In this document: piece after piece, positions 11,031-18,749 of the stretch
How the letters are laid out: each line of letters begins with the position of its first letter
How positions within the stretch are numbered: position 1 is the first letter of the stretch
Program-made: the position numbers and the translations under genes
Assembly: GCA_005503065.1 (NCBI GenBank)
Contig: SCOE01000011.1
Coordinates: 62,001 to 126,000, forward strand
Direction: 5' to 3'
Source: Comamonadaceae bacterium ALPHA2B
GTDB taxonomy: Bacteria; Pseudomonadota; Gammaproteobacteria; Burkholderiales; Burkholderiaceae_C
DNA: 64,000 nucleotides
Notes under the pieces: model-generated
What the model was told of the DNA's origin: nothing
Database searches by the model: none
Seen by the model: the letters and a program-made list of their open reading frames with translations, nothing else

Positions 11031-11618
11031 TCAGCTCCGGGAAGGTTGAGATTCGGCAAAGACGTTGGGCCAGCGCTCGACATCGGCGAGCACGTCGGCC
11101 GCTTCGAGGTCCACCTCGAAGGTCTCGAGCAGCCGGCACACCAGCATGTAGTAGCCGATCGTCATCGTGATCTCCAGCATCTGCTGCTTGGTGACCCGGC
11201 CGGCCAGCTCGTCGGTCAGCGGCGGCGGTGCCTTGCAGTGCAGGACCACGGCCTCGGTGAAGCGCAGCACGAGCGCTTCGAGGTCGTCGAAGGCGTCGGC
11301 CCGCAAGCTGCCTGCGGGCGCATCCAGCGCGGCGGCGATCTTCGCGGCCGGCACGCCCACCTGGGCCGCCACGCGCCGGTGCTGGGTCAGCTCGTAGCTC
11401 GAGCCACAGAGCACGCCCACGCGGAGGATGACCAGCTCGCGCAGGACCGGGCTGAGGGAGGAACGGCGAAGAATCGCCGTTCCCAGCGTCAGGAAGCCCT
11501 CTGCAGCGGCGCCGCCGTGGGCCACCATCCGATAGATGTTCAGCGGCGGCCGGTCCTTGAGCAGGTCGCGGATCGCGGGCGAGGCTTGGGTGAGGTCGAA
11601 GTATGGAAGGCGTGCCAT
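11031..11618 (-). CDS. Carboxymuconolactone decarboxylase/AhpD-like protein
   Basis: Encodes 195 residues. The central region LSPVLRELVILRVGVLCGSSYELTQHRRVA matches the core helices of the carboxymuconolactone decarboxylase family, with one Cys and a YELxxH motif instead of the AhpD CxxC pair. That fits the decarboxylase branch more than the peroxidase-reductase branch. The FTEAVVLHCKAPPPLTDE and MLEITMTIGYYMLVCRLL helices are also typical. The distance to the flanking Bug genes is only a few bases. The substrate is unknown. Confidence 0.82.
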   Translation of the reverse strand: MARLPYFDLTQASPAIRDLLKDRPPLNIYRMVAHGGAAAEGFLTLGTAILRRSSLSPVLRELVILRVGVLCGSSYELTQHRRVAAQVGVPAAKIAAALDAPAGSLRADAFDDLEALVLRFTEAVVLHCKAPPPLTDELAGRVTKQQMLEITMTIGYYMLVCRLLETFEVDLEAADVLADVERWPNVFAESQPSRS

Positions 11619-11622
11619 GAGG

Positions 11623-12612
11623 TCAGTCCAGATGAATGCCGGCCTTGCGAATGACATCGCGCCAGCGGAGGGTTTCTTCGGATGCGAACGCCGCCAAGGC
11701 CTCGGCGCTGCCGCCTTGCGGTTCCACGGACAGCTCGCGCATCCGGTCGGCCACCGCCGGCGTGGCGAGTGCCCGGTTCATCTCGACGTTGAGCCGTTGC
11801 AGGATGGCCGGCGGCGTGCCCGCCGGCGCCCACAGCGCGCCCCACGCGGCAACCTCGCAACCGCGCAGCCCGAGTTCCTCGAAGGTGGGGACATCCGGCA
11901 GCAGCGGCAACCGTTGGCGCGCCGTGACGGCCAGCGGGCGCAGCTTGCCGGCACGGATGTGCGCCAGCGTCCCTGCGACGTTGTCGAACAGGGCCGGCAC
12001 CTGGCCACCCAGCACGTCGGTGGCAGCAGGCGCGCTGCCCTTGTACGGCACATGGACGAAGCGCACGCTCGCCGCCTGTTGCATCAGGACCAGGGACAGG
12101 TGGCCGCTGGTGGCGTTGCCTGGCGTGGCCACGGGGATGCTGTCGGGCGCCTTCCTGGTCAACGCAACAAGCCCCTGCAGGTCCGTGGCCGCGAAGTCGG
12201 GATGCACGCACAGGACGTTGTAGACCTTGCCGTCGAGCGCGATGGGCGCGAAGTCCTTCACCGGGTCGTAGTCGAGCCTGGGATACAGGCTGACGTTCAT
12301 GGCATGCGTCGCGTTGCTGCCGTAGAACAGCGTGTAGCCGTCGGGCGCGCTGCGGGCCGCTGCGGCCGCAGCGATGTTCCCGGACGCGCCGGGCCGGTTG
12401 TCGACGACCACGGGCTTGCCCAGTTGCCGGCCCAACTGGTCGGCCAGGCGCCTTGCGGACTGGTCGGCCGAGCCACCGGCAGGGAACCCGACGATCATCC
12501 GCAGGGGCCGGTCCGGGTAGCTCTCGGAAGCGGCGAAGGCGCCGCGCAGCCCGAGCGCCTGCAACACTCCGGCCGCCAGAAGATGTCGACGGGCGATGGA
12601 AGGGACCGGCAT
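11623..12612 (-). CDS. Bug/TctC-family periplasmic solute-binding protein
   Basis: Encodes 329 residues with an export signal (ARRHLLAAGVLQALGLRGAFA) and the family motifs YPDRPLRMIVGFPAGGSADQ and VVDNRPGASGNIAAAA. It is clearly different from the other Bug protein of this operon, so the pair may bind different substrates or isomers. It lies directly between the first SDR and the carboxymuconolactone-decarboxylase-like gene, 4 and 8 bases away, and is almost certainly cotranscribed. Confidence 0.93.
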   Translation of the reverse strand: MPVPSIARRHLLAAGVLQALGLRGAFAASESYPDRPLRMIVGFPAGGSADQSARRLADQLGRQLGKPVVVDNRPGASGNIAAAAAARSAPDGYTLFYGSNATHAMNVSLYPRLDYDPVKDFAPIALDGKVYNVLCVHPDFAATDLQGLVALTRKAPDSIPVATPGNATSGHLSLVLMQQAASVRFVHVPYKGSAPAATDVLGGQVPALFDNVAGTLAHIRAGKLRPLAVTARQRLPLLPDVPTFEELGLRGCEVAAWGALWAPAGTPPAILQRLNVEMNRALATPAVADRMRELSVEPQGGSAEALAAFASEETLRWRDVIRKAGIHLD

Positions 12613-12620
12613 GTCGGCGC

Positions 12621-13469
12621 CTAGGTACGGGCGATACCGCCGGTCAGGCCGCCGTCGACCACCAGGGCGTGCGCGTTGACATAGGACGACTCGTTCGACA
12701 CCAGGAAGAGCGCGGCATGGGCGACTTCCCAGCCGGTGCCCTGTCGTGCGAAGGGAAGCGACATGGCGAGCCGGTCCGCCCGCCTCTTCGTTGCGGCGCG
12801 GCCGATGGGCGTGTCCATCAAGCCCGGCAGAAGGCTGTTGCAGCGCACGCCCTTGTCCTGCCCCGCCATCGCGATGGACCGGGCCAGCGCCACCTGCGCC
12901 GCCTTGGTCGTCTCGTAGGCGGGATTGCGGCTGGAATTGCGCAGCGCCGCGATCGACGACAGGAGCACGATCGAGCCGCCCGGTGCCATGTGCCTCAAGG
13001 CCTGCTGGCCGAACAGCATGCAGGACCGCACGTTGGTCGCGTGCTCACGATCCCAGGCTTCGGCGTTCTGCAGGTCCAGCGACAGGCCGCTGGCGACGCC
13101 CACCACCATCACGAGGCCGTCCAGGCCGCCCATCCTGTCGCAGGCCGCCTGAACGAGGCGGGGAATCGCATCTGCATCCGCCACATCGCCCACCTCGGCA
13201 TGCGCCGTGCCGCCCGCACGCCGCACCAGCTCGCAGGTGGTCGCAAGAGCGCCGGCGTTGATGTCGACGCAGGTCAGCGTCGCACCCTCGTGGGCGAACA
13301 GGATCGAGATCGCCCGACCGTTGCCGACGGGCGGTTGGGGGTCGTCGATCTCCCGCTGCCCCGCTCCGACCACGAGGATCCTGCGCCCCTCGAGGCGCCC
13401 GGCGGAAGGCCGGAGCTGGCCGAGCGCTTCAGGAAAGAGCTGGGCTCCCGGGTCGATGGCTGTCGGCAT
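12621..13469 (-). CDS. Short-chain dehydrogenase/reductase with an enlarged glycine loop (first gene of the operon)
   Basis: Encodes 282 residues from the ATG at 13469, which has an AGGAG site 8 bases before it. The dinucleotide loop is unusual: VVGAG is followed by about ten extra residues (QREIDDPQPP) before VGNGRAISI, so the TGxxxGxG spacing is stretched. The second-strand Asp (CVDIN), the SSIAAL serine and the YETTK catalytic pair are normal, and VVDGGLTGG ends the protein. It is the promoter-proximal gene, divergent from the LacI regulator. Confidence 0.86.
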   Translation of the reverse strand: MPTAIDPGAQLFPEALGQLRPSAGRLEGRRILVVGAGQREIDDPQPPVGNGRAISILFAHEGATLTCVDINAGALATTCELVRRAGGTAHAEVGDVADADAIPRLVQAACDRMGGLDGLVMVVGVASGLSLDLQNAEAWDREHATNVRSCMLFGQQALRHMAPGGSIVLLSSIAALRNSSRNPAYETTKAAQVALARSIAMAGQDKGVRCNSLLPGLMDTPIGRAATKRRADRLAMSLPFARQGTGWEVAHAALFLVSNESSYVNAHALVVDGGLTGGIART

Positions 13470-13539
13470 GGGTCGTGTCTCCTGCGGCGGGCGGTGTCGC
13501 TGCTCTCGCCGGTGTTGTCGAATACGCTGATGCTCGTAA

Positions 13540-13621
13540 ACTGGAAACGTTTCCGACATGGTGGTTACCCTTGCCTCGTGTCACCTAGGATTCAGCCCCA
13601 ACACCGAGCGAACTGGAAACG
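13540..13621. promoter_or_regulatory. Probable LacI-family operators in the divergent promoter region
   Basis: A perfect 12-bp palindrome GGAAACGTTTCC lies at 13543-13554, inside ACTGGAAACG (13540-13549). The same ACTGGAAACG recurs at 13612-13621, just before the lacI-type start codon. A central CG in an inverted repeat is characteristic of LacI/GalR-family operators. Two sites 72 bases apart could allow looping and joint control of the regulator and the seven-gene operon. Confidence 0.75.
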
Positions 13622-13628
13622 AACCCAA

Positions 13629-14648
13629 ATGACGTCCAACAAGGCCAAGGTCGACCTGCGCGACGTGGCGCGCCTGGCCGGCGTGTCGCTGGGCAGCGCA
13701 TCGCGTGCGATCAACGGCGCAGGCGCGTCACAAGCTGTGCAGCAGAAGGTCGAGCAGGCCGCTGCCCAGCTCGGTTACCGGCCCAATCACGCAGCGCAGT
13801 CGCTGCGATCACGCCTCAGCCGCACGCTGGGCTGCCTGTTGCCGGACATCGCCAATCCGCTCTATGCCCAGGTGTTCCGCGCGCTCGAGGACGAATTGCT
13901 GGGGGTGGGCTACCTGCCGCTGCTGGCCAATGGCGCGAACGACGAGGATCGCGAAGTTCGGGCCCTTTCGATGTTCACGCACCGCGGCATGGATGGTGTG
14001 ATCCTGGCGCCGGGCAACGAGCGCAGCGCCAGGCTGGCCGACGCCCTGAAGGCGCTGCCCATGCCCGCCGTCATCTTCGACCGGGAACTTCCCGGCCAGC
14101 ACGACAGCGTGCTCATCGACCACGCCGCAGGGGTCCGCGGGGCGGTCGAGCGGCTCATGCAGTTCGGACACAGGCGCATCGCGCTGGCCGTTTGGCAAGG
14201 GGACACGCGCCCGGTCAGGCGAAGAATCCAGGGCTACCGAGCCGCGTTCACCGGTGCGGGCCTGGCCGTGCCGGACCTCGTGGTGCAGGCCGAGAACGTC
14301 ACCGCCTCGGCGTTCGCCGAAATCAGCGGGCTGCTGGCCCGGCCCCACTCACCCACGGCGCTCATCGTCCAGGGCACGCACATGCTCACCAGCGCCTTGC
14401 GCGCGGTGGCAGCGCGCGGCTTGCGGATGCCGGAAGACATTTCCATCATCGCCATCGGCGACACCCCGTTCGCGCGCGAGCACGATCCCGCCGTCTCCGT
14501 TCTCACGATCGACATGCAGGTGGCCGCACGCCATCTCGTGTCGCTCGTGCTCAGCCGCATCAACGAGCCCTCGCTCCCGGCCCGGCGGGAACGCGTGGAC
14601 CTGCGCTACGAGCACCGGGGTTCGGTGGTTGGATCAAGCCGGCGCTAG
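13629..14648 (+). CDS. LacI-family transcriptional regulator
   Basis: Encodes 339 residues. The N-terminal helix-turn-helix VDLRDVARLAGVSLGSASRAINGAG is followed by the hinge-helix region LGYRPNHAAQSLRSRLSRTLGCLLPDI. The sugar-binding-protein-like core contains PAVIFDRELPG, LIDHAAGVRGAVE and a final IAIGDTPFAREHDPAVSVLTIDMQ. It most likely represses the divergent SDR/Bug operon and itself. The inducer is unknown, possibly a carboxylic acid rather than a sugar given the operon content. The ATG at 13629 is chosen because the DNA-binding domain starts there. Confidence 0.93.
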   Translation: MTSNKAKVDLRDVARLAGVSLGSASRAINGAGASQAVQQKVEQAAAQLGYRPNHAAQSLRSRLSRTLGCLLPDIANPLYAQVFRALEDELLGVGYLPLLANGANDEDREVRALSMFTHRGMDGVILAPGNERSARLADALKALPMPAVIFDRELPGQHDSVLIDHAAGVRGAVERLMQFGHRRIALAVWQGDTRPVRRRIQGYRAAFTGAGLAVPDLVVQAENVTASAFAEISGLLARPHSPTALIVQGTHMLTSALRAVAARGLRMPEDISIIAIGDTPFAREHDPAVSVLTIDMQVAARHLVSLVLSRINEPSLPARRERVDLRYEHRGSVVGSSRR

Positions 14649-14802
14649 CGCCCGGGCCGCCGAAGTCGCGGCGGCTCATCGTGCCGGGGAGTGCCGCGCG
14701 AATTGCTCGATTCGGCATAAGCGTCGCTCTTTCCAGCCCTTGGTTCGCACTCGAAGCGATCAGTACGCAAAAAGCCGAACGCAGCGACTGCGGACACTCC
14801 AC

Positions 14803-15714
14803 TCAACCAGCGCGCTCTGCACGCGGAGTTCTTGCGAACTCGCTTGCGAAGTCGAGAAATCGCCGTGCGGCCATCGAAGGCGTGCGGTGCGCCTGGAACA
14901 CGACACTCACATCCCGGCGCACCACCGGCGCCCGGATGCGGCACACCGAGAGCCCTGAGAAGTAGGGTTCGCATGCGATCTGGCGCGGGGCGATCGTGCT
15001 GGTAACACCCTGGGAAGTCAAAGCCAGGGCAGTCGTCAGGAGACCGACCTCATGGGAAACCTGCAGCGAAATGCCGGCGGCAAGCGTCGTCTTGTCGATG
15101 ATCTCCCTGATGCCATAACCGGGGCGAGTGAGCGCCACTGGAATGTCCTTCAGGCGCTTCCAGCTCACATGATCGGCTTGGAGGCTGGGCTTCGCCGAAG
15201 GCATGACAAGGCACAGCTGGTCTTCCAGCACGCGGTGCTGCTTCAATTCCGTGTCGTCGCGGCCGAGGAACCCGAAGCCAATGTCGGCCTGGCCCGAAGC
15301 CAGCGTCGCGGTGAACTGCTCGGGCGTCACGTCGATGACATCGACATGGACATCCTTGTGCGCCGCAACGAAGCCTGCAATGAGGCTCGGCAGAAGCGTC
15401 TGCGCCAGCGTGGGCGTCGTCACGATGGAGAGCCTGCCACCACGCGCATTGGCGTGCCGGAACATGTTTTCCATGTGCCGGCCGTCCCGAAGCATGCGTT
15501 CGGCAATCGGCGCAAGCTCGACCGCCGCGAGAGTTGGCACCAGCGAACGCGTGGTTCGGTCGAACAGCGGTGCGCCGACCGATTCCTCCAACTGCTTGAG
15601 GCTCATGCTGACCGCCGACTGCGTCATGTGCAACTGCTCGGCGGCCAGGGCAATCTTTCTTCGGTGGAACACCTCAAGAAAACAGCTGAGTTGCCGTGGC
15701 TTGATTCTTGTCAT
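14803..15714 (-). CDS. LysR-family transcriptional regulator
   Basis: Encodes 303 residues from the ATG at 15714; a TTG one codon earlier also exists. The N-terminal winged helix is RQLSCFLEVFHRRKIALAAEQLHMTQSAVSMSLKQLEES, and the effector domain contains ATLASGQADIGFGFLG. It is divergent from the amidohydrolase/Bug pair, so it probably controls their expression in response to the aromatic acid they handle. The 86-base gap contains LysR-type palindromes. Confidence 0.93.
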   Translation of the reverse strand: MTRIKPRQLSCFLEVFHRRKIALAAEQLHMTQSAVSMSLKQLEESVGAPLFDRTTRSLVPTLAAVELAPIAERMLRDGRHMENMFRHANARGGRLSIVTTPTLAQTLLPSLIAGFVAAHKDVHVDVIDVTPEQFTATLASGQADIGFGFLGRDDTELKQHRVLEDQLCLVMPSAKPSLQADHVSWKRLKDIPVALTRPGYGIREIIDKTTLAAGISLQVSHEVGLLTTALALTSQGVTSTIAPRQIACEPYFSGLSVCRIRAPVVRRDVSVVFQAHRTPSMAARRFLDFASEFARTPRAERAG

Positions 15715-15715
15715 C

Positions 15716-15747
15716 AATGTTCTTGAAGAAACATTCAGGAAATTGAA
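15716..15747. promoter_or_regulatory. Probable LysR binding sites between lysR and the amidohydrolase gene
   Basis: AATGTT (15716-15721) and AACATT (15730-15735) form an inverted repeat. A second dyad, TTCA (15734-15737) and TGAA (15744-15747), overlaps it and fits the T-N11-A rule for LysR boxes. The position, just upstream of both divergent starts, supports autoregulation and activation. Confidence 0.55.
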
Positions 15748-15800
15748 CTTTACCGCCTTTGCTCCGCGCGGCCCAATGGCGCGCCACAGGAGACAAGCAC

Positions 15801-16796
15801 ATGAGACTCATCACGCTCGAAGAGCACATCACGACCCCCATGCACAAGGAAGCATCGTTCGATCCGGTACGCCAGACCTGGTACGCCGCACGCAGTGCCC
15901 ACGTGGGCCATGACATCGAGAAGGAATTGCTCGACCTTGGCCAAAGCCGCCTTGCCAACATGGATGCGACGGGAATCAGCCTGCAGGTCCTGTCGCTGAC
16001 GACACCCGGGTGCCAGGCATTTCGCGGCGACCTCGCAATCTCCATGGCCAGGGACGCGAACGACCGGATGGGCGCTGCGGTGGCCGCGCACCCCGAGCGC
16101 TTCCGCGCGTTCGCCGCCCTGCCCACCGCGGAGATGCCCGCGGCCCTCTCGGAGTTCGAGGCCCGGCTCGACCAGGGATTTGTCGGCGCAATGATCAACG
16201 GGCATACGAGCGGCAGCTTTCTCGACGACAAGCGCTTCTGGCCGTTGTTCGAGCTGGCGCAGGCGCGTGACGTGCCCATCTACCTGCATCCCGGCGCACC
16301 CCACCCCGGGCTGATGGGAAGCTACTTCAACGGCTACGAGGACCTGGCCCGCCCGGCCTGGGGCTTCGCGATGGATGCGAGCATGCATTTCCTGCGGATG
16401 CTCTTCGGCGGCGTCTTCGACGAATTTCCGCGACTGCGGATCATCCTGGGGCACCTGGGCGAGGGCCTGCCCTTCGGTTTCGATCGGATGGTGGATCACA
16501 CGCCCTACGTGGTCAGCCGCCGTGGCCTCAGGAAGCGCCCCCGCGACTGCTTCCGCGAGAACCTCGTGATCACCACGAGCGGTGCTTTCTCCGCACCGGC
16601 TTTCCGGTGCGCGCTCGACGTCATGGGCGAGGACAACATCCTCTTCTCGGTGGACTGGCCCTACGAGTCCAACGCGGTCGGCACCCGGTTCTTCGACGCC
16701 CTCGATCTGCCCCACGCCCTGCGCCGGAAGCTCGCCTGGAAGAACGCTGCGCAGGTGCTCGGCCTGGACATTGCCGAAGTGGCGCATTCGACATGA
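15801..16796 (+). CDS. Amidohydrolase-2 family protein (resorcylate/dihydroxybenzoate decarboxylase type)
   Basis: Encodes 331 residues with AGGAGAC before the ATG. The metal-site pattern is that of the amidohydrolase-2 decarboxylases: E7 and H9 in LEEHI, H163 in IYLHPG, H218 in LGHLGEG and D285 in FSVDWPYES. In gamma-resorcylate decarboxylase the matching residues are E8, H10, H164 and D287, known from the family. It probably decarboxylates (or hydrates) a hydroxylated aromatic acid in the cytoplasm. The next gene starts on its stop codon and encodes a Bug protein, which could deliver the substrate. Another non-oxidative aromatic decarboxylase or a lactonase of the same fold is possible. Confidence 0.85.
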   Translation: MRLITLEEHITTPMHKEASFDPVRQTWYAARSAHVGHDIEKELLDLGQSRLANMDATGISLQVLSLTTPGCQAFRGDLAISMARDANDRMGAAVAAHPERFRAFAALPTAEMPAALSEFEARLDQGFVGAMINGHTSGSFLDDKRFWPLFELAQARDVPIYLHPGAPHPGLMGSYFNGYEDLARPAWGFAMDASMHFLRMLFGGVFDEFPRLRIILGHLGEGLPFGFDRMVDHTPYVVSRRGLRKRPRDCFRENLVITTSGAFSAPAFRCALDVMGEDNILFSVDWPYESNAVGTRFFDALDLPHALRRKLAWKNAAQVLGLDIAEVAHST

Positions 16797-17770
16797 ACCG
16801 GCGCAACTTCCTCCAGGCAGGAGCGCTTGGCGCATGCTCGGCCTTCGACGCGGCCGTACGCGCCGAAAGCTATCCGTCCAGGCCCGTGCAGATCGTGGTG
16901 CCGTTTCCGCCCGGCGGCACCAACGATCTGCTCGCACGCATGATCGCCCAGAGTCTCGGCGAACAGACGGGCGGCAGCTTCGTGGTCGACAACCGCGCAG
17001 GTGGCGCGGCGGGCTCCGTCGGTGCGCAGGCGGTGGCAGTCGCCAGGGCCGATGGGTACACGCTTCTGCTGGGCAACACGGCCAGCCTGGCGATCAACCA
17101 GAGCGTCTATCCCAACCTGCGCTACGACCCGCAGCGCGACTTCGAGCCGATCAGCGTGATTGGCAGTTCATCGCTGGTGCTGGTCGTGAACAGCAAGGTG
17201 CCCGCCAGGAACGTGGCGGAACTGGTGCAATTGCTGCGCACGTCGCCAGACAGGTACTCTTACGCCTCCGCAGGTGCGGGCTCGCCCCTTCATCTGGCAG
17301 GTGAGCTGTTCAAGTACCGCACCGGGACCGAGATGCTTCATGTTCCCTATCGAGGTACCGCGCCGGCCTACACCGACCTCCTGTCCGGCCGCATCCCGGT
17401 GATGTTCGACAACACCACCACCGCCGTTCAGCACGCCCGGGCGGGCACGATCCGGGCGCTGGCGGTGACAGGCGCGCAGCGCAGCGCGCTGTTCCCTGAG
17501 GTGCCGACCCTCGCGGAAGCCGGACTCAAGGACACCGAAATCCTCGTGTGGTTTGGCCTGGTGGCGCCCAGGTCCACGGATGCGACCATCACAGGGCGAC
17601 TTTCGAAAGCCGTTGCGTCAAGCGTGAAAGACCCTGAAACGCGGCGGCGGCTTCTTGAGTTCGACATCGAGCCCTGGGGAAGCACCCCCGAGGACATGCG
17701 TCGGTTCATGGCGAGCGAGTCGGCGAAGTGGAAGGCGGTGGTGCAGCGATCGAACATCCGCCTCGAGTAG
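16793..17770 (+). CDS. Bug/TctC-family periplasmic solute-binding protein
   Basis: Encodes 325 residues. The N-terminus MNRRNFLQAGALGACSAFDAAVRA is a Tat-type signal (RRNFLQ). Family motifs: YPSRPVQIVVPFPPGGTNDL and VVDNRAGGAAGSVGAQ. It overlaps the amidohydrolase stop (ATGA), so the two products are made together. The third Bug gene in the window; no tctAB partner is present. Confidence 0.93.
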   Translation: MNRRNFLQAGALGACSAFDAAVRAESYPSRPVQIVVPFPPGGTNDLLARMIAQSLGEQTGGSFVVDNRAGGAAGSVGAQAVAVARADGYTLLLGNTASLAINQSVYPNLRYDPQRDFEPISVIGSSSLVLVVNSKVPARNVAELVQLLRTSPDRYSYASAGAGSPLHLAGELFKYRTGTEMLHVPYRGTAPAYTDLLSGRIPVMFDNTTTAVQHARAGTIRALAVTGAQRSALFPEVPTLAEAGLKDTEILVWFGLVAPRSTDATITGRLSKAVASSVKDPETRRRLLEFDIEPWGSTPEDMRRFMASESAKWKAVVQRSNIRLE

Positions 17771-17815
17771 TTCCTGGGCATGGCCTGGCGCAGTCCTGGG
17801 CGGGCGCGGGTCGGT

Positions 17816-17850
17816 GGGCGGGCGCGCCATCGTACGGCGCGCGCGCCCGC
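17816..17850. terminator. GC-rich hairpin between convergent genes
   Basis: GGCGGGCGCGCC on the left and GGCGCGCGCGCCCGC on the right (17836-17850) form a strong stem around CATCGTAC. It sits between the Bug gene and the convergent terC stop. No T-run follows, so the role as terminator is uncertain. Confidence 0.4.
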
Positions 17851-17852
17851 GC

Positions 17853-18638
17853 TCAGCCGCCAGCCTGGCGCTTCTTCGATCGGCGTGACAGCATGTTCAG
17901 CACCTCGACCAGCGTCGAGAAAGCCATCGCCGCGTAGATGTAGCCCTTGGGCACATGCACCCCGAAGCCGTCGGCAATCAGCACCGCGCCGATCATGAGC
18001 AGGAAGCCCAGCGCCAGCATGACGACCGTGGGATTGCGATTGATGAAGTTGGCCAGCGGGTCGGCGGCAACGAGCATCACGCCCACGGCCACCAGCACGG
18101 CGATCACCATGACGGCTAGGTTGTCGGTCATGCCCACGGCGGTGAGGATCGAGTCGACCGAGAACACCATGTCGAGCAGGATGATCTGCACGATCACGGC
18201 CGAGAAGCCGATGCTCGCAGCCGGCTTCTTGGTGTCGAACACACCCTCGTCGGGCACCGGGTCGATGTGGTGGTGGATCTCCTTGGTGGCCTTCCAGATG
18301 AGGAACAGGCCGCCGGCGACGAGGATCAGGTCGCGCCAGGAGAACTGCGTCTCGAAGCTGGGCTTGCCGTCGACCAGCGGGCCGGTCCAGCCGAGGTCGA
18401 TGACGGGCGCCGTGAGGCCGACCAGCCAGGCGATCATCGACAGCAGCGCCAGCCTCATGACCAGCGCCAGGCCGATGCCGATGCGCCGCGCCCGCGCGCG
18501 TTGCGACTCGGGCAGCTTGTTCGACAGGATCGAGATGAAGATCAGGTTGTCGATCCCCAGCACCACCTCCATGACCACCAGCGCGAACAGGGCCGCCCAG
18601 GCGGTGGGATCGGAGAAGAGTGCTTGGAGACTGGCCAT
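17853..18638 (-). CDS. TerC-family integral membrane protein
   Basis: Encodes 261 residues with about seven hydrophobic segments. The two TerC signatures are clear: [18 protein letters not shown] near the N-terminus and [17 protein letters not shown] in the middle, each with the buried acidic residues of the family. The [13 protein letters not shown] loop and the C-terminal [17 protein letters not shown] are also typical. TerC-family proteins are linked to metal (manganese) export or tellurite resistance in other bacteria; the role here is not shown by context. Confidence 0.9.
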   Translation of the reverse strand: MASLQALFSDPTAWAALFALVVMEVVLGIDNLIFISILSNKLPESQRARARRIGIGLALVMRLALLSMIAWLVGLTAPVIDLGWTGPLVDGKPSFETQFSWRDLILVAGGLFLIWKATKEIHHHIDPVPDEGVFDTKKPAASIGFSAVIVQIILLDMVFSVDSILTAVGMTDNLAVMVIAVLVAVGVMLVAADPLANFINRNPTVVMLALGFLLMIGAVLIADGFGVHVPKGYIYAAMAFSTLVEVLNMLSRRSKKRQAGG

Positions 18639-18749
18639 GGCGGGGGGTTGGAGTGGAACGTGCCGCGCATCATGCGGGCGCAACCCGCCGGCACCACGCA
18701 AATCCCCCGCGCCCCTGCGGGATTGCGGCGCCGGCGGGCGGGCGGTCGC

